From the NCBI GenBank assembly GCA_038230215.1, contig JBBRNR010000014.1:1-42534 (forward strand): a stretch of 42,534 bases of DNA, read 5' to 3'. The DNA is from DASVRZ01 sp038230215. Lineage in GTDB: Bacteria; Verrucomicrobiota; Verrucomicrobiia; Chthoniobacterales; DASVRZ01. Position 1 is the first letter of the stretch; the number at the start of each line of letters is the position of its first letter. Position numbers and translations under genes: made by a program. The notes beneath the pieces are model-generated. The model saw only the letters and a list, made by a program, of their open reading frames with translations, had not been told where the DNA came from and did not search any database. Below are positions 13,678 to 23,109 of the stretch, in pieces.

Positions 13678-16134
13678 ATGAATCTTAGCGCCATTATGCC
13701 AGCCCGCTCAATCCAGACCAGCGACAATACGCTTCGCGAAACAGGACCAGCAAATCAGCCTTTCACGCTTGATCCAGAAATCCTCCGTAAAATCGACGCT
13801 TACTGGCGCGCGGCCAATTACCTTTCGGTCGGCCAGATTTATCTCTTCGATAATCCGCTGCTCAAGCGCCCGCTCGCGGTCACGGATGTGAAGCACATGC
13901 TGCTCGGCCACTGGGGCACGACGCCGGGGCAGAACTTCATCTACGCGCATCTGAATCGGGTCATTAAGAAATATGACCTCGATATGATCTATGTCTCCGG
14001 TCCAGGACATGGCGGACCGGCGGTAGTCGGGAATACCTATCTCGAAGGCACCTACAGCGAAGTCTATCCGAACATCAGCCAGGATGAGGCCGGGCTGCAG
14101 AAGCTCTTTTTGCAGTTCTCGTTTCCCGGAGGCATCCCAAGTCATGCCTCGCCGGAGACACCGGGCTCGATTCATGAAGGTGGCGAGCTGGGGTATTCGC
14201 TGAGCCATTCGTTCGGCGCAGTTTTTGACAATCCCGATCTCATCGTGGCGTGCGTCGTGGGCGATGGTGAGGCGGAGACTGGACCATTGGCCACGGCATG
14301 GCATTCGAACAAGTTTCTCGATCCGGCGACCGATGGCGCGGTGCTGCCGATCCTGCACCTTAACGGGTTCAAGATTTCCAATCCCACGGTTCTCGCCCGC
14401 ATCACGCACGAGGAATTGGAACAGTTACTCCGCGGCTACGGTTGGTCGCCGATTTTTGTCGAAGGTCACGAGCCGACGCTCATGCACGAAGCCATGGCGA
14501 CGGCGCTGGATTCGGCGGTCGAGCAAATCAAACAAATCCACGAACGTGCTCGCACGCACGGCGATCTCACCCGGCCGCGTTGGCCGATGATCGTCCTTAA
14601 ATCGCCGAAGGGTTGGACCGGCCCGAAGGTAGTCGATGGCTTGCAGATTGAAGGAACGTTCCGCGCGCATCAGGTGCCGCTCTCCGATCCGCGCACCCAT
14701 CCCGAGCATCTCACGATGTTGGAAGATTGGCTGCGGAGCTATCGACCGGAAGAACTCTTTGATGAGTCAGGTCGCTTGAAACCGGAATTGGCGGAACTCG
14801 CTCCCAAAGGCGAGCGCCGCATGGGCGCAAATCCGCACGCCAACGGCGGCCTCCTGCTTCGCGATTTGCGGATGCCGGACTTCTGCAAATACGCGGTCGA
14901 TGTGCCTGCGCCGGGCGTGCTCGGGATCGGCGATACGCATGTGCTCGGGCCTTTCCTGCGCGACGTCGCGAAGCTGAATCAAGACCAGCAGAACTTCCGC
15001 GTCTTCGGACCGGACGAGACACTTTCCAATGGTCTCGAAGCGCTCTTTGAAATGACCGACCGACAATGGGACGCCGCCACGGTGGACAACGACGAGTTTC
15101 TCGCCCCTGGTGGCCGCGTGATGGAAATGCTCAGCGAGCATCAATGCGAAGGCTGGCTCGAAGGGTATTTGCTCACTGGTCGCCACGGACTCTTCAATTG
15201 CTATGAGGCGTTCATCCACATCATCGACTCGATGTTTAATCAGCACGCGAAGTGGTTGAAGATCACGGCCGCCCTGCCGTGGCGGCGTAAGATTGCGTCA
15301 CTTAACTACCTGCTCGCGTCGCATGTCTGGCGTCAGGATCACAACGGCTTCACGCACCAAGATCCCGGCTTCCTCGACCATGTCGTGAACAAGAAAGCCT
15401 CGGTCGTGCGCGTCTATTTGCCGCCCGATGCGAACTGTTTGCTCTCGGTCATGGATCACTGCCTGCGCAGTCGGCAATACGTGAATGTCGTGATCGCCGG
15501 CAAACATCCCGCGCCGCAATGGCTCACGATGGATGCGGCGGTCAAGCATTGCACCGAAGGCATTGGAATCTGGTCGTGGGCGAGTAGCGATCAAGAAGTC
15601 GAGCCCGACGTGGTTATGGCTTGCTGCGGCGACGTGCCGACACTGGAGACGCTGGCTGCCGTTTCGATCATGCGCGAGCATTTGCCCGAGCTGAAAATCC
15701 GGGTGGTGAATGTGGTGGATCTCATGCGACTTCAGCCGCAATCCGAGCATCCGCACGGTCTGAGTGATCGCGATTTCGATGAGCTCTTCACGATAGACAA
15801 GCCGGTCATTTTCGCCTTCCACGCTTACCCGTGGCTCATTCATCGGCTCACTTATCGCCGCACCAATCACCACAACATCCACGTCCGCGGCTATAAAGAG
15901 GAAGGCACGATCACCACGCCATTCGATATGACCGTGTTGAACGAGCTGGATCGTTTCCACCTCGTCATGGACACCATCGACCGCGTCCCGCAGACCGGCG
16001 AGCGTGGCATCTATCTCAAGCAGCAACTCCGCGACAAACTGATCGAGCACAAGCTCTACATCGACAAGAACGGCCAGGACCTGCCCGAGATCAGGAACTG
16101 GAAATGGCAGACGCCAGAAAGAACGACCAACTAA
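13678..16134 (+). CDS. xfp: Xylulose-5-phosphate/fructose-6-phosphate phosphoketolase
   Basis: An 818-residue thiamine diphosphate enzyme of the usual phosphoketolase length (about 790-830). It cleaves xylulose 5-phosphate or fructose 6-phosphate with phosphate to acetyl phosphate plus a shorter sugar phosphate. Family motifs are present: RAANYLSVGQIYL, GHWGTTPGQNFIYAHLNR, YVSGPGHGGPAVV, FSFPGGIPSHASPETPGSIH, GELGYSLSHSFGA, the ThDP motif GDGEAETGPLATAWHSNKF, RVFGPDETLSN and FTHQDPGF. It opens a long same-strand gene run and is preceded by a LysR-type promoter element. The product feeds acetate kinase (5773). The ATG at 13678 and one at 13696 are both possible. Confidence 0.96.
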   Translation: MNLSAIMPARSIQTSDNTLRETGPANQPFTLDPEILRKIDAYWRAANYLSVGQIYLFDNPLLKRPLAVTDVKHMLLGHWGTTPGQNFIYAHLNRVIKKYDLDMIYVSGPGHGGPAVVGNTYLEGTYSEVYPNISQDEAGLQKLFLQFSFPGGIPSHASPETPGSIHEGGELGYSLSHSFGAVFDNPDLIVACVVGDGEAETGPLATAWHSNKFLDPATDGAVLPILHLNGFKISNPTVLARITHEELEQLLRGYGWSPIFVEGHEPTLMHEAMATALDSAVEQIKQIHERARTHGDLTRPRWPMIVLKSPKGWTGPKVVDGLQIEGTFRAHQVPLSDPRTHPEHLTMLEDWLRSYRPEELFDESGRLKPELAELAPKGERRMGANPHANGGLLLRDLRMPDFCKYAVDVPAPGVLGIGDTHVLGPFLRDVAKLNQDQQNFRVFGPDETLSNGLEALFEMTDRQWDAATVDNDEFLAPGGRVMEMLSEHQCEGWLEGYLLTGRHGLFNCYEAFIHIIDSMFNQHAKWLKITAALPWRRKIASLNYLLASHVWRQDHNGFTHQDPGFLDHVVNKKASVVRVYLPPDANCLLSVMDHCLRSRQYVNVVIAGKHPAPQWLTMDAAVKHCTEGIGIWSWASSDQEVEPDVVMACCGDVPTLETLAAVSIMREHLPELKIRVVNVVDLMRLQPQSEHPHGLSDRDFDELFTIDKPVIFAFHAYPWLIHRLTYRRTNHHNIHVRGYKEEGTITTPFDMTVLNELDRFHLVMDTIDRVPQTGERGIYLKQQLRDKLIEHKLYIDKNGQDLPEIRNWKWQTPERTTN

Positions 16135-16136
16135 CT

Positions 16137-16355
16137 ATGAGCGCACATCACCATCATCACCCAGCATCTGAGCACCGGGGCACTCCACCAAGTCACCGTC
16201 CGTATTGGAAACGGGCTCATACCGATTGGAAACTCTGGGTGGCAGTGGTGCTCATGCTCATCGCGATGATGGTCTATATGGGGACTATTGATCTCGCGTG
16301 GCGGCCGCGTGGACAACGCACACAGCCGGCGCAGACCGTGCCAGTAGCACCCTAA
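16137..16355 (+). CDS. Small single-span membrane protein between xfp and the aldolase gene
   Basis: A 72-residue protein with a His-rich cytosolic head (MSAHHHHHPASEH), one strong membrane helix (LWVAVVLMLIAMMVYMGTI) and a short proline-rich tail. Its ATG is two bases after the xfp stop and its stop directly abuts the aldolase ATG, so it is very likely translated as part of the operon. The His cluster might bind metal, but that is speculation. I recognise no family. Confidence 0.72.
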   Translation: MSAHHHHHPASEHRGTPPSHRPYWKRAHTDWKLWVAVVLMLIAMMVYMGTIDLAWRPRGQRTQPAQTVPVAP

Positions 16356-17378
16356 ATGAACGATCAAACACTCATAGACACCGCGCGCGCGCTGGTAGCT
16401 AGTGACAAAGGTCTGCTGGCAATGGATGAGAGTAATCCCACCTGCAACAAGCGTTTCGCCAAGCTGGGAATTCCGCAGACTGAGGAAGCTAGACGTGCTT
16501 ACCGGGAATGGATCGTAACTACACCGCAACTGGGTGAGTGCATCAGCGGCGCGATCCTCTACGACGAGACAATCCGTCAGCATACGGACGATGGCACTCC
16601 ATTTGCCAAAGCACTGATCGAAAAAGGAATTATACCCGGTATCAAAGTGGATGCCGGCGCAAAGGACATGGCGGCACATGCGGGAGAGAAGGTCACCGAA
16701 GGTCTTGATGGATTGCGCGCGCGCCTCGACGAATACAAGGACATGGGCGCGCGTTTCGCCAAATGGCGCGCGGTGATTGTCATCGGCGACGGACTTCCCA
16801 GTCGCAGTGGCCTCGAAGCGAATGCGCACGCACTGGCTCGGTATGCCGCTTTATGCCAGGAGGCTGGACTGGTCACGATCGTCGAGCCGGAAGTGCTTAT
16901 GGACGGAGAACATACTTTGGAGCGGTGTCTCAAAGTCACGGAGGAAGCCTTGCGAAACGTTTTTATCCAACTGAATTGCCAGCGAGTGATGCTGGAAGGA
17001 ATCATCTTAAAACCGAACATGGTGCTGCCCGGATTGACTTGTCCGCAGCAGGCATCGGTGGACGGAGTAGCCAACGCCACGGTGCAGTGTCTCTTGCGAA
17101 CTGTTCCCGCTGCCGTTCCGGGGATCGCATTCTTGTCCGGCGGTCAATCCGCTGAACTAGCTTCGGCCCGATTGAACGCGATGAATGTTCGCTTCAAGTC
17201 GAAGTTGCCTTGGGCGCTCGCCTTTTCGTTTGCGCGCGCCATTCAGCAGCCTGCTTTAGAGCTTTGGCGGGGCGAGCAAGCGAACGTGCCAGCGGCGCAA
17301 AAAGCCTTGATTCATCGCGCCCGGTGCAACCAGGCCGCGCGTCGCGGGGAATACACCGCCGCAATGGAAACCACTTGA
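16356..17378 (+). CDS. Class I fructose-bisphosphate aldolase
   Basis: A 340-residue Schiff-base aldolase of the class I type found in animals and plants and scattered among bacteria. It cleaves fructose 1,6-bisphosphate to two triose phosphates. Motifs include GLLAMDESNPTCNKRFAKLG near the N-terminus, GIKVDAG, AKWRAVI, VEPEVLMDG and the active-site GIILKPNMV with the Schiff-base lysine at residue 219. FLSGGQS follows. The ATG begins immediately after the stop of the small membrane protein gene. It fits a set of sugar-phosphate enzymes downstream of phosphoketolase. Confidence 0.95.
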   Translation: MNDQTLIDTARALVASDKGLLAMDESNPTCNKRFAKLGIPQTEEARRAYREWIVTTPQLGECISGAILYDETIRQHTDDGTPFAKALIEKGIIPGIKVDAGAKDMAAHAGEKVTEGLDGLRARLDEYKDMGARFAKWRAVIVIGDGLPSRSGLEANAHALARYAALCQEAGLVTIVEPEVLMDGEHTLERCLKVTEEALRNVFIQLNCQRVMLEGIILKPNMVLPGLTCPQQASVDGVANATVQCLLRTVPAAVPGIAFLSGGQSAELASARLNAMNVRFKSKLPWALAFSFARAIQQPALELWRGEQANVPAAQKALIHRARCNQAARRGEYTAAMETT

Positions 17379-17380
17379 TC

Positions 17381-18091
17381 GTGCCTGCCTGCAAACTCAA
17401 TTCCCTGCGCCTCTATCTCATCCGCCATGGCGAGACGGAATGGTCCCTCTCCGGCCAATACACCGGGCGCACGGACATTCCGTTGACCGCGCACGGCGAG
17501 TGCGCAGCGCGAGAGGTTGGGAAGCGTCTCCAGCACATTCCATTCGCCCATGTGCTCATGAGTCCGCTGCGACGCGCTCGACAAACCTGTGCGCTCGCGG
17601 CGTTGAAGCCAGCAGCCGAGATCGAGCCCGATCTCACGGAGTGGAGCAATGGCGATTACGAGGGCCGCACGCCCGCAGAGATTCGCGAATTGCAACCGGA
17701 GTGGAACCTTTTCCGCGACGGCTCTCCGCACGGAGAATCACCTGCACAGATTTCCGACCGCGTTGATCGCTTAATCGCTCACCTGCGCACTCTCGACGGA
17801 AATGTGGCGATCTTCTCTCATGGGCACCTTTGTCGCGTCCTGGCCGCCCGCTGGATCGGATTGTCCGTCGAGCAAGCGGAGCATCTTTTACTGAGCACCG
17901 CCTCGATCAGCATTCTCTCCTATGAGCACGATTGCTCCGATGAACCGGCGATCGCGCTGTGGAATGCGGTCTCCTCCGAACATCCAGACACGATCAGCTC
18001 GAAGCAGCGCGCCTTGGATCGTCGGGAAAACGAGAACGGTGAGAGTCTTATTTCACAGGAGACGCCCACTGCCGTCTCGTTCTGGACTTAG
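17381..18091 (+). CDS. Histidine phosphatase (phosphoglycerate mutase-like)
   Basis: A 236-residue protein with the RHGETEW signature (catalytic His16), the GQYTGRTDIPLT segment, SPLRRARQTC, the acid LTEWSNGDYEG and the second catalytic histidine in IFSHGHLCRVLAARW. This is the cofactor-dependent phosphoglycerate mutase/phosphatase superfamily; the exact substrate is not evident. GTG 17381 is chosen because it lies two bases after the aldolase stop and just ahead of the first conserved strand. A TTG two codons earlier would overlap the aldolase gene. The last 40 residues are polar and not conserved in the family. Confidence 0.85.
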   Translation: MPACKLNSLRLYLIRHGETEWSLSGQYTGRTDIPLTAHGECAAREVGKRLQHIPFAHVLMSPLRRARQTCALAALKPAAEIEPDLTEWSNGDYEGRTPAEIRELQPEWNLFRDGSPHGESPAQISDRVDRLIAHLRTLDGNVAIFSHGHLCRVLAARWIGLSVEQAEHLLLSTASISILSYEHDCSDEPAIALWNAVSSEHPDTISSKQRALDRRENENGESLISQETPTAVSFWT

Positions 18092-18095
18092 CTCC

Positions 18096-19091
18096 ATGCA
18101 AACAGTTCCACTCTATCCTCTGCGCTTCGAGCCGATCTATGAGTATCGGCTGTGGGGCGGACGGCGTTTGGCCGAGTGGCTAAGTGCGCCGTTGCCGGAT
18201 GATGAACCGATTGGCGAAGCGTGGTTGTTAAGCGACCGCGATGACCACCCAAGTGTGGTCGCAGACGGAGCGCTCAAAGGTCACACGCTCGCGCAACTCA
18301 TTAAAGCGTCACCGAAGCAACTGCTGGGGAACTTGGCGGGCCTCTCTCGTCGATTTCCGCTGCTCTTGAAATTCCTCGATGCTCGCGACACGCTTTCCGT
18401 GCAGGTGCATCCGTCGGATGGGAATGCGGAGTATATCCCCGCTGGCGAAACCGGAAAAACCGAAGCGTGGGTCGTGCTGGAGACCGGCGCGAAAAGCTGC
18501 ATCTATGCGGGCCTGACGGCGGATTCTACCGAGGACACGCTAAAGCAGGCGCTCGGCCAAGGAACGGTTGCGGATAGTCTTGCCTCCTTCACTCCGAAAC
18601 CCAGCGATGCGATTTTGATCCCTGCGGGGACGGTTCACTCGCTGGGCGATGTGGTGGTGTTCGAGGTCCAGGAGAATAGTGACGTGACCTTTCGGTTATT
18701 TGACTGGAATCATGTGGACGCGAAGACTGGCCAACCGCGGCCACTCCAGGTCGAGCAAGCGCTGGCCTGCATTGATTTCGAGCAAAAGGCGATCGGTCCG
18801 GTCGTGCCGTTCGTGGAAACCGAATCTCCCGCACTTCGAGAGCGGCTGATTGCTTGTGAACACTTCGGGCTTTGGCGGATTTGTGGAACTTCGCCGTTTA
18901 CCGTCGGCCAAGCGGAAACTCCGCGTGTGTTGGTGTGCCTCTCCGGCGACGGCCATCTGGACCACGATGGCTCTCAATACGACTGTGGAAAGGGCGATGT
19001 CTTTCTGCTACCCGCTGCGGTCGGAGCTTGTCTCTGCTCTCCGACCAGCACCATGACCATGCTGGAACTCTCTCTTCCGGAAGCGGCCTGA
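18096..19091 (+). CDS. manA: Class I mannose-6-phosphate isomerase
   Basis: A 331-residue zinc enzyme of the cupin type, which interconverts mannose 6-phosphate and fructose 6-phosphate. It shows the N-terminal YEYRLWGGRRLAEWL, GEAWLLSDRDDHPS, the metal-binding LSVQVHPSDG, IPAGTVHSLGDVVVFEVQE and NSDVTFRLFDW. The length is that of the shorter bacterial ManA group. It starts four bases after the phosphatase gene. With the following phosphomannomutase-like and GH130 genes it forms a mannose subset within the operon. Confidence 0.92.
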   Translation: MQTVPLYPLRFEPIYEYRLWGGRRLAEWLSAPLPDDEPIGEAWLLSDRDDHPSVVADGALKGHTLAQLIKASPKQLLGNLAGLSRRFPLLLKFLDARDTLSVQVHPSDGNAEYIPAGETGKTEAWVVLETGAKSCIYAGLTADSTEDTLKQALGQGTVADSLASFTPKPSDAILIPAGTVHSLGDVVVFEVQENSDVTFRLFDWNHVDAKTGQPRPLQVEQALACIDFEQKAIGPVVPFVETESPALRERLIACEHFGLWRICGTSPFTVGQAETPRVLVCLSGDGHLDHDGSQYDCGKGDVFLLPAAVGACLCSPTSTMTMLELSLPEAA

Positions 19092-19095
19092 CATC

Positions 19096-19857
19096 ATGAA
19101 GAAGCTCATCGTTTTCGATTTGGATGGAACGCTCGCGGAAAGCAAAGCGCCTCTCGATGCCGAGATGGCCACACTGCTCGCTGCTCTTTTGGCGATCCTG
19201 AAGGTGGCAATCATTTCCGGTGGCAACTGGCCGCAATTCGAAAAGCAGGTTCTCTCCAATCTTACCCATGACAAACACCTGCAGAATCTAAGTCTGCTGC
19301 CCACCTGCGGGACCAAGTTTTACCAATACAAGTCTAGTTGGGAGCAGCTCTATTCCGAAGACTTCACTGCTCAGGAAAAGGAGAAGATCATCCATTCGCT
19401 GGAACATGTGAGCGACAGTTCGGGCTTCAAGGCTGCGAAGGTGTGGGGGGAAGTGATCGAAGACCGCGGGAGTCAGATTACCTTCTCAGCACTCGGGCAG
19501 CAGGCACCTATCGCAGAGAAGAAGAAGTGGGATGCGGACTTCGCCAAGCGGAAGACGATGAAAGCGAGTCTCGACCAACTGATTCCCGAATTTTCCGTGC
19601 GCCTCGGCGGAACGACGTCCATTGATGTCACCAAACCCGGAATCGACAAGGCATACGGGATCAGAAAACTCCGCGACACCCTCGGTATCGCGATCGACGA
19701 GATGATCTTTGTCGGCGATGCGTTGTTTCCGGGTGGCAACGATTATCCGGCGAAGGAAGCTGGAGCGTTATCTATTCAGGTGCGAGATCCGAATGAAACG
19801 AAGCGCGTGATTGAGGCGATTATCGCCTGCCTCGGTGGCACGGAGGAACGTCGATGA
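19096..19857 (+). CDS. HAD-IIB protein resembling eukaryotic-type phosphomannomutase
   Basis: A 253-residue HAD-superfamily protein. The catalytic aspartates are in VFDLDGTLAES (Asp8, Asp10), motif II is in IISGGNWPQF, and the C-terminal metal motif is in FVGDALFPGGNDYPAKEAG. That last motif and the IDVTKPGIDKAYGI segment resemble the alpha-phosphomannomutase/HAD-IIB group more than plain phosphatases. Next to manA, a mannose 6-phosphate to mannose 1-phosphate role is reasonable, but a sugar phosphatase cannot be excluded. It starts four bases after manA and its stop overlaps the next gene by ATGA. Confidence 0.8.
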   Translation: MKKLIVFDLDGTLAESKAPLDAEMATLLAALLAILKVAIISGGNWPQFEKQVLSNLTHDKHLQNLSLLPTCGTKFYQYKSSWEQLYSEDFTAQEKEKIIHSLEHVSDSSGFKAAKVWGEVIEDRGSQITFSALGQQAPIAEKKKWDADFAKRKTMKASLDQLIPEFSVRLGGTTSIDVTKPGIDKAYGIRKLRDTLGIAIDEMIFVGDALFPGGNDYPAKEAGALSIQVRDPNETKRVIEAIIACLGGTEERR

Positions 19858-20978
19858 GCGACTTTAGAATGAAGCGTCTGGGGTTGCTCATGGAGCCCGA
19901 GCCTGGCAATCCGCAGGAGGTCGAAGGAACCCTAAACCCGGCGGCTGTCCGCGGCCCCGATGGTCAGCTTTACCTTTTTCCGCGACTCGTCGCGAAGGGG
20001 AACTATTCGCGCATCGGCATTGCTCGCGTGAAGTTTAATGAGGCGGGTGATCCGTGCGGCGTCGAGCGACTCGGCATCGCGCTGGAGCCGGAAGCGGATT
20101 ACGAACGGCTGCCCGGCGGGGGCGGCGGATGCGAGGATCCACGGGTAACGTATGTCGAGCCGTTGCGGCATTACGTGATGACTTACACGGCCCTTTCGTC
20201 AAGCGGTCCCCGGATTGCGCTGGCGATGTCGGAGGATCTTTTCCACTGGGAGCGGATTGGCTTGGCTCGGTTTGAAGCTTTTCAAGGAATCGATTTCGTC
20301 CACGTGGATAACAAGGATGCCAGCGTCTTTCCCGTTGCCATTCCTAACCATGCGGGAAAGCTGCAACTGGCATTGATTCACCGGCCACTTTTTCCTGGCA
20401 CCCTGCCTGAGGATACCGCTTGTGAAGGCTCTTGCCGGATGATGGATCGTGAGCACGAAAGCATTTGGATTTCCTATTGTCCGATGCCGCCGAAGAGCTT
20501 TGCGGCGCATGATCCCGGCCTGTTTAACTCGCATCACCGGCTCGCCACTCCCGTCGCGCCATGGGAGCAACTAAAGATCGGTGGCGGTACTCCGCCGATG
20601 CTGTGTCGGCATGGCTGGCTGGTCATTTATCACGGTGTCAGCAAGTCGGAGGAACCCGAGAAAGACGGTCGCCAGCTCTGTTACTCTGCCGGCGTGATGG
20701 TGCTCTCGAAGGAGCACCCGCAGAAAATCCTCTACCGTTCGCCGGAACCGGTGCTGACGCCGGAATCGCCCGAAGAACTTCGGGGAACGATCGCCAACGT
20801 CGTGTTCCCCACCGGCATTGATCGGCGCGACGATCTCGGCACGCCAGACCGCTTCGATGTCTATTACGGAATGGCCGACAGCCGGATCGGCGTCGCGAGC
20901 CTCTACATTCCGAAAGACCTTCCAACGGGCGCGCCGGCGGACGCCGCGCCAATACAATTCGAGGAGATCGGAGTATGA
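19854..20978 (+). CDS. GH130-family glycoside phosphorylase/hydrolase
   Basis: A 374-residue five-bladed propeller protein of the glycoside hydrolase 130 type. GH130 enzymes phosphorolyse or hydrolyse beta-mannosides such as mannosyl-glucose or mannobiose. Visible features: LNPAAVRGPDGQLYLFPRLV, GCEDPRVTYV at 92-101, the catalytic-face pattern DNKDASVFP, and HGWLVIYHGVS. Whether it uses phosphate (mannose 1-phosphate product) cannot be decided here. The phosphomannomutase-like and isomerase neighbours would connect mannose 1-phosphate to fructose 6-phosphate. It overlaps both neighbours by four bases, including atpD, so it is transcriptionally joined to the ATPase operon. Confidence 0.88.
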   Translation: MSDFRMKRLGLLMEPEPGNPQEVEGTLNPAAVRGPDGQLYLFPRLVAKGNYSRIGIARVKFNEAGDPCGVERLGIALEPEADYERLPGGGGGCEDPRVTYVEPLRHYVMTYTALSSSGPRIALAMSEDLFHWERIGLARFEAFQGIDFVHVDNKDASVFPVAIPNHAGKLQLALIHRPLFPGTLPEDTACEGSCRMMDREHESIWISYCPMPPKSFAAHDPGLFNSHHRLATPVAPWEQLKIGGGTPPMLCRHGWLVIYHGVSKSEEPEKDGRQLCYSAGVMVLSKEHPQKILYRSPEPVLTPESPEELRGTIANVVFPTGIDRRDDLGTPDRFDVYYGMADSRIGVASLYIPKDLPTGAPADAAPIQFEEIGV

Positions 20979-22411
20979 AAGACAAAGCCAATCTCGGCTT
21001 GATCGTCTCGGTCCGCGGCAGTGTCGTGGATGTTCGGTTCGACGACCAGTTGCCGGCGATCTACACCGTCCTGCGTGCGGGCGAAAAGCAGGAGATTGTC
21101 ATCGAAGTGTTGGCGCAGCGTGACGCGCACACGGTGCGTGGAATCGCGCTCACGCCCACGCAAGGTCTCGCGCGTGGCATGGCGGTCACGGACACGGGCG
21201 GACCGCTCAAGGCACCTGTCGGCAAAGAGATTCTCTCCCGGATGTTTGATGTGTTTGGCAACACGATTGATCGCGAAGCCGCGTTGGCCGATGTCGAATG
21301 GCGCTCAGTGCATCGCGATCCGCCGCCGCTGGCGCGCCGCTCCACCAAGTCGGAGATTTTTGAAACCGGCATTAAGGTCATCGATGTGCTCGTGCCGCTG
21401 GAGCGTGGCGGAAAGGCGGGACTGTTTGGCGGAGCTGGCGTCGGCAAGACTGTGCTGCTGACCGAGATGATCCACAACATGATCGGGCATCAGGACGGCG
21501 TGAGTATTTTCTGCGGCATCGGCGAGCGTTGTCGCGAAGGCGAGGAGCTTTACCGCGACATGAAGGAAGCGGGCGTGTTGCCTAAAATGGTGATGCTCTT
21601 CGGCCAGATGAACGAACCGCCGGGCGCACGGTTCCGCGTGGGGCATGCGGCGCTGACGATGGCCGAATACTTCCGAGACGATGAACACCGCGATGTGCTG
21701 CTGCTTATCGACAACATCTTCCGCTTTATCCAGGCCGGCATGGAAGTCTCCGGCCTGATGGGCCAGATGCCGTCGCGTCTCGGCTATCAACCGACCATGG
21801 GCACCGAGTTATCTGGATTGGAAGAACGCATAGCTAACACGGACACCGGCGCGATCACTTCCATCCAGGCCGTGTATGTGCCGGCGGATGATTTCACCGA
21901 CCCGGCGGCGGTGCATACCTTCTCGCATCTCTCCGCGTCCATCGTGCTCTCGCGAAAACGCGCCAGCGAAGGGCTGTTCCCTGCGATTGATCCATTGCAG
22001 TCCACGTCGAAGATCGCCACGCCGGGCATCGTCGGCGAGCGCCACTACAAGCTGGCGCAGGAAATCCGGCGCACGCTCGCGCAATACGCAGAGCTCAAGG
22101 ACATCATTGCGATGTTAGGCTTGGAGCAACTTTCACCGGACGATCGTAATGTCGTCGCCCGCGCCCGCAGGCTGGAGCGGTTTCTTACCCAACCGTTTTT
22201 CACCACCGAGCAATTCACCGGCATGAAGGGCAAGTTAGTGAGTCTCGAGGATTCACTCGATGGCTGCGAACGGATCTTGAAAGACGAATTCAAGGACTTC
22301 CCTGAGAGCGCGCTCTATATGATCGGCGCGATCGATGAAGCCAAGGCGAAGGCCAAACCCGCATCGAAACCAGCAGAGAAACCCGAACCGGCCCCCGCGC
22401 ATGCAGCTTAA
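20975..22411 (+). CDS. atpD: N-type ATPase catalytic subunit beta
   Basis: A 478-residue beta subunit with Walker A GGAGVGKT at 152-159, GIGERCREGEELYRDM, the DELSEED-equivalent region replaced by LKDEFKDFPESALYMIGAI, and Walker B in DVLLLIDNIFRFIQAG. It has a charged proline/alanine tail (KPASKPAEKPEPAP). It opens the order atpDCQRBEFAG typical of N-ATPases, a laterally mobile F-type ATPase group found beside a housekeeping F-ATPase. N-ATPases are thought to act as ATP-driven sodium or proton exporters. The start overlaps the GH130 gene by ATGA. Confidence 0.95.
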   Translation: MKDKANLGLIVSVRGSVVDVRFDDQLPAIYTVLRAGEKQEIVIEVLAQRDAHTVRGIALTPTQGLARGMAVTDTGGPLKAPVGKEILSRMFDVFGNTIDREAALADVEWRSVHRDPPPLARRSTKSEIFETGIKVIDVLVPLERGGKAGLFGGAGVGKTVLLTEMIHNMIGHQDGVSIFCGIGERCREGEELYRDMKEAGVLPKMVMLFGQMNEPPGARFRVGHAALTMAEYFRDDEHRDVLLLIDNIFRFIQAGMEVSGLMGQMPSRLGYQPTMGTELSGLEERIANTDTGAITSIQAVYVPADDFTDPAAVHTFSHLSASIVLSRKRASEGLFPAIDPLQSTSKIATPGIVGERHYKLAQEIRRTLAQYAELKDIIAMLGLEQLSPDDRNVVARARRLERFLTQPFFTTEQFTGMKGKLVSLEDSLDGCERILKDEFKDFPESALYMIGAIDEAKAKAKPASKPAEKPEPAPAHAA

Positions 22412-22790
22412 AATTCTGCTTCCTTTCCAGGTTTTCGCAGAGAAGACCGACGTCCTACGCGTTGTCGCGGAAACGCAGGAAGGTTCGTTCGGGCTCTTGC
22501 CTCATCGACTGGATTGCGTGGCCGCGCTCGTGCCCGGCATTCTGACCTATGAAACCGCCGCCGATGGTGAAGTCTTCGTCGCCGTGGATGAAGGCGTGCT
22601 GGTCAAGACCGGCGCCGAAGTGCTCGTCTCGGTGCGTCGCGCGCTCGGCGGAGCCGATCTCGGGCAATTGCGCGCATCCGTGGAAAGTGAGTTTCTCACC
22701 CTCGACGAAAACGAGCAAAGTGTGCGCTCGGTCATGGCCAAATTGGAGTCGGGATTCCTTCACCGCTTTGCCGCTTTTACCCATGAATAA
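22401..22790 (+). CDS. atpC: N-ATPase epsilon subunit
   Basis: A 129-residue protein with the epsilon beta-sandwich pattern: LKILLPFQVFAEKTDVLRVV, EGSFGLLPHRLDCVAALVPGIL, and the strand EVFVAVDEGVLVKTGAEVLV, followed by a helical C-terminus. The ATG lies inside the end of atpD. The stop lies inside the start of the next gene, so coupling is tight. Confidence 0.9.
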   Translation: MQLKILLPFQVFAEKTDVLRVVAETQEGSFGLLPHRLDCVAALVPGILTYETAADGEVFVAVDEGVLVKTGAEVLVSVRRALGGADLGQLRASVESEFLTLDENEQSVRSVMAKLESGFLHRFAAFTHE

Positions 22791-23109
22791 CGAGCCACCA
22801 AAAAACGCGCCGACGCTTGCCGGCGAGATCGGCGCGAAGGCCGAGCGCAAGCTCCGCGCCCGCCGCCGCGGCACTCCCGGCGTCTGGTTCGGCCTTGGCA
22901 TGATGGGGCTGATTGGTTGGTCCGTCACAGTGCCGACTTTGCTCGGTGCGGCGCTCGGCCTGTGGCTGGATAAGCATCATCCCGCCAGCCATCCGTGGAC
23001 TCTCGCGCTGCTCATGGCCGGTCTCGTGATCGGCTGCTGGAACGCATGGCATTGGGTCGCGAAAGAAGAAAAAGCCATGCGCGACGAACAGGAGGATAAC
23101 CATGAATGA
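22783..23109 (+). CDS. atpQ: N-ATPase accessory membrane protein AtpQ
   Basis: A 108-residue protein with a basic N-terminal region (KAERKLRARRRG) and two membrane helices around GVWFGLGMMGLIGWSVTVPT and PWTLALLMAGLVIGCWNAWH, with a charged end. It resembles AtpZ/AtpI-like helper proteins. Its place between atpC and atpR is diagnostic for N-ATPase operons, where it is called AtpQ. The function in assembly is not settled. It overlaps the genes on both sides. Confidence 0.85.
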   Translation: MNNEPPKNAPTLAGEIGAKAERKLRARRRGTPGVWFGLGMMGLIGWSVTVPTLLGAALGLWLDKHHPASHPWTLALLMAGLVIGCWNAWHWVAKEEKAMRDEQEDNHE

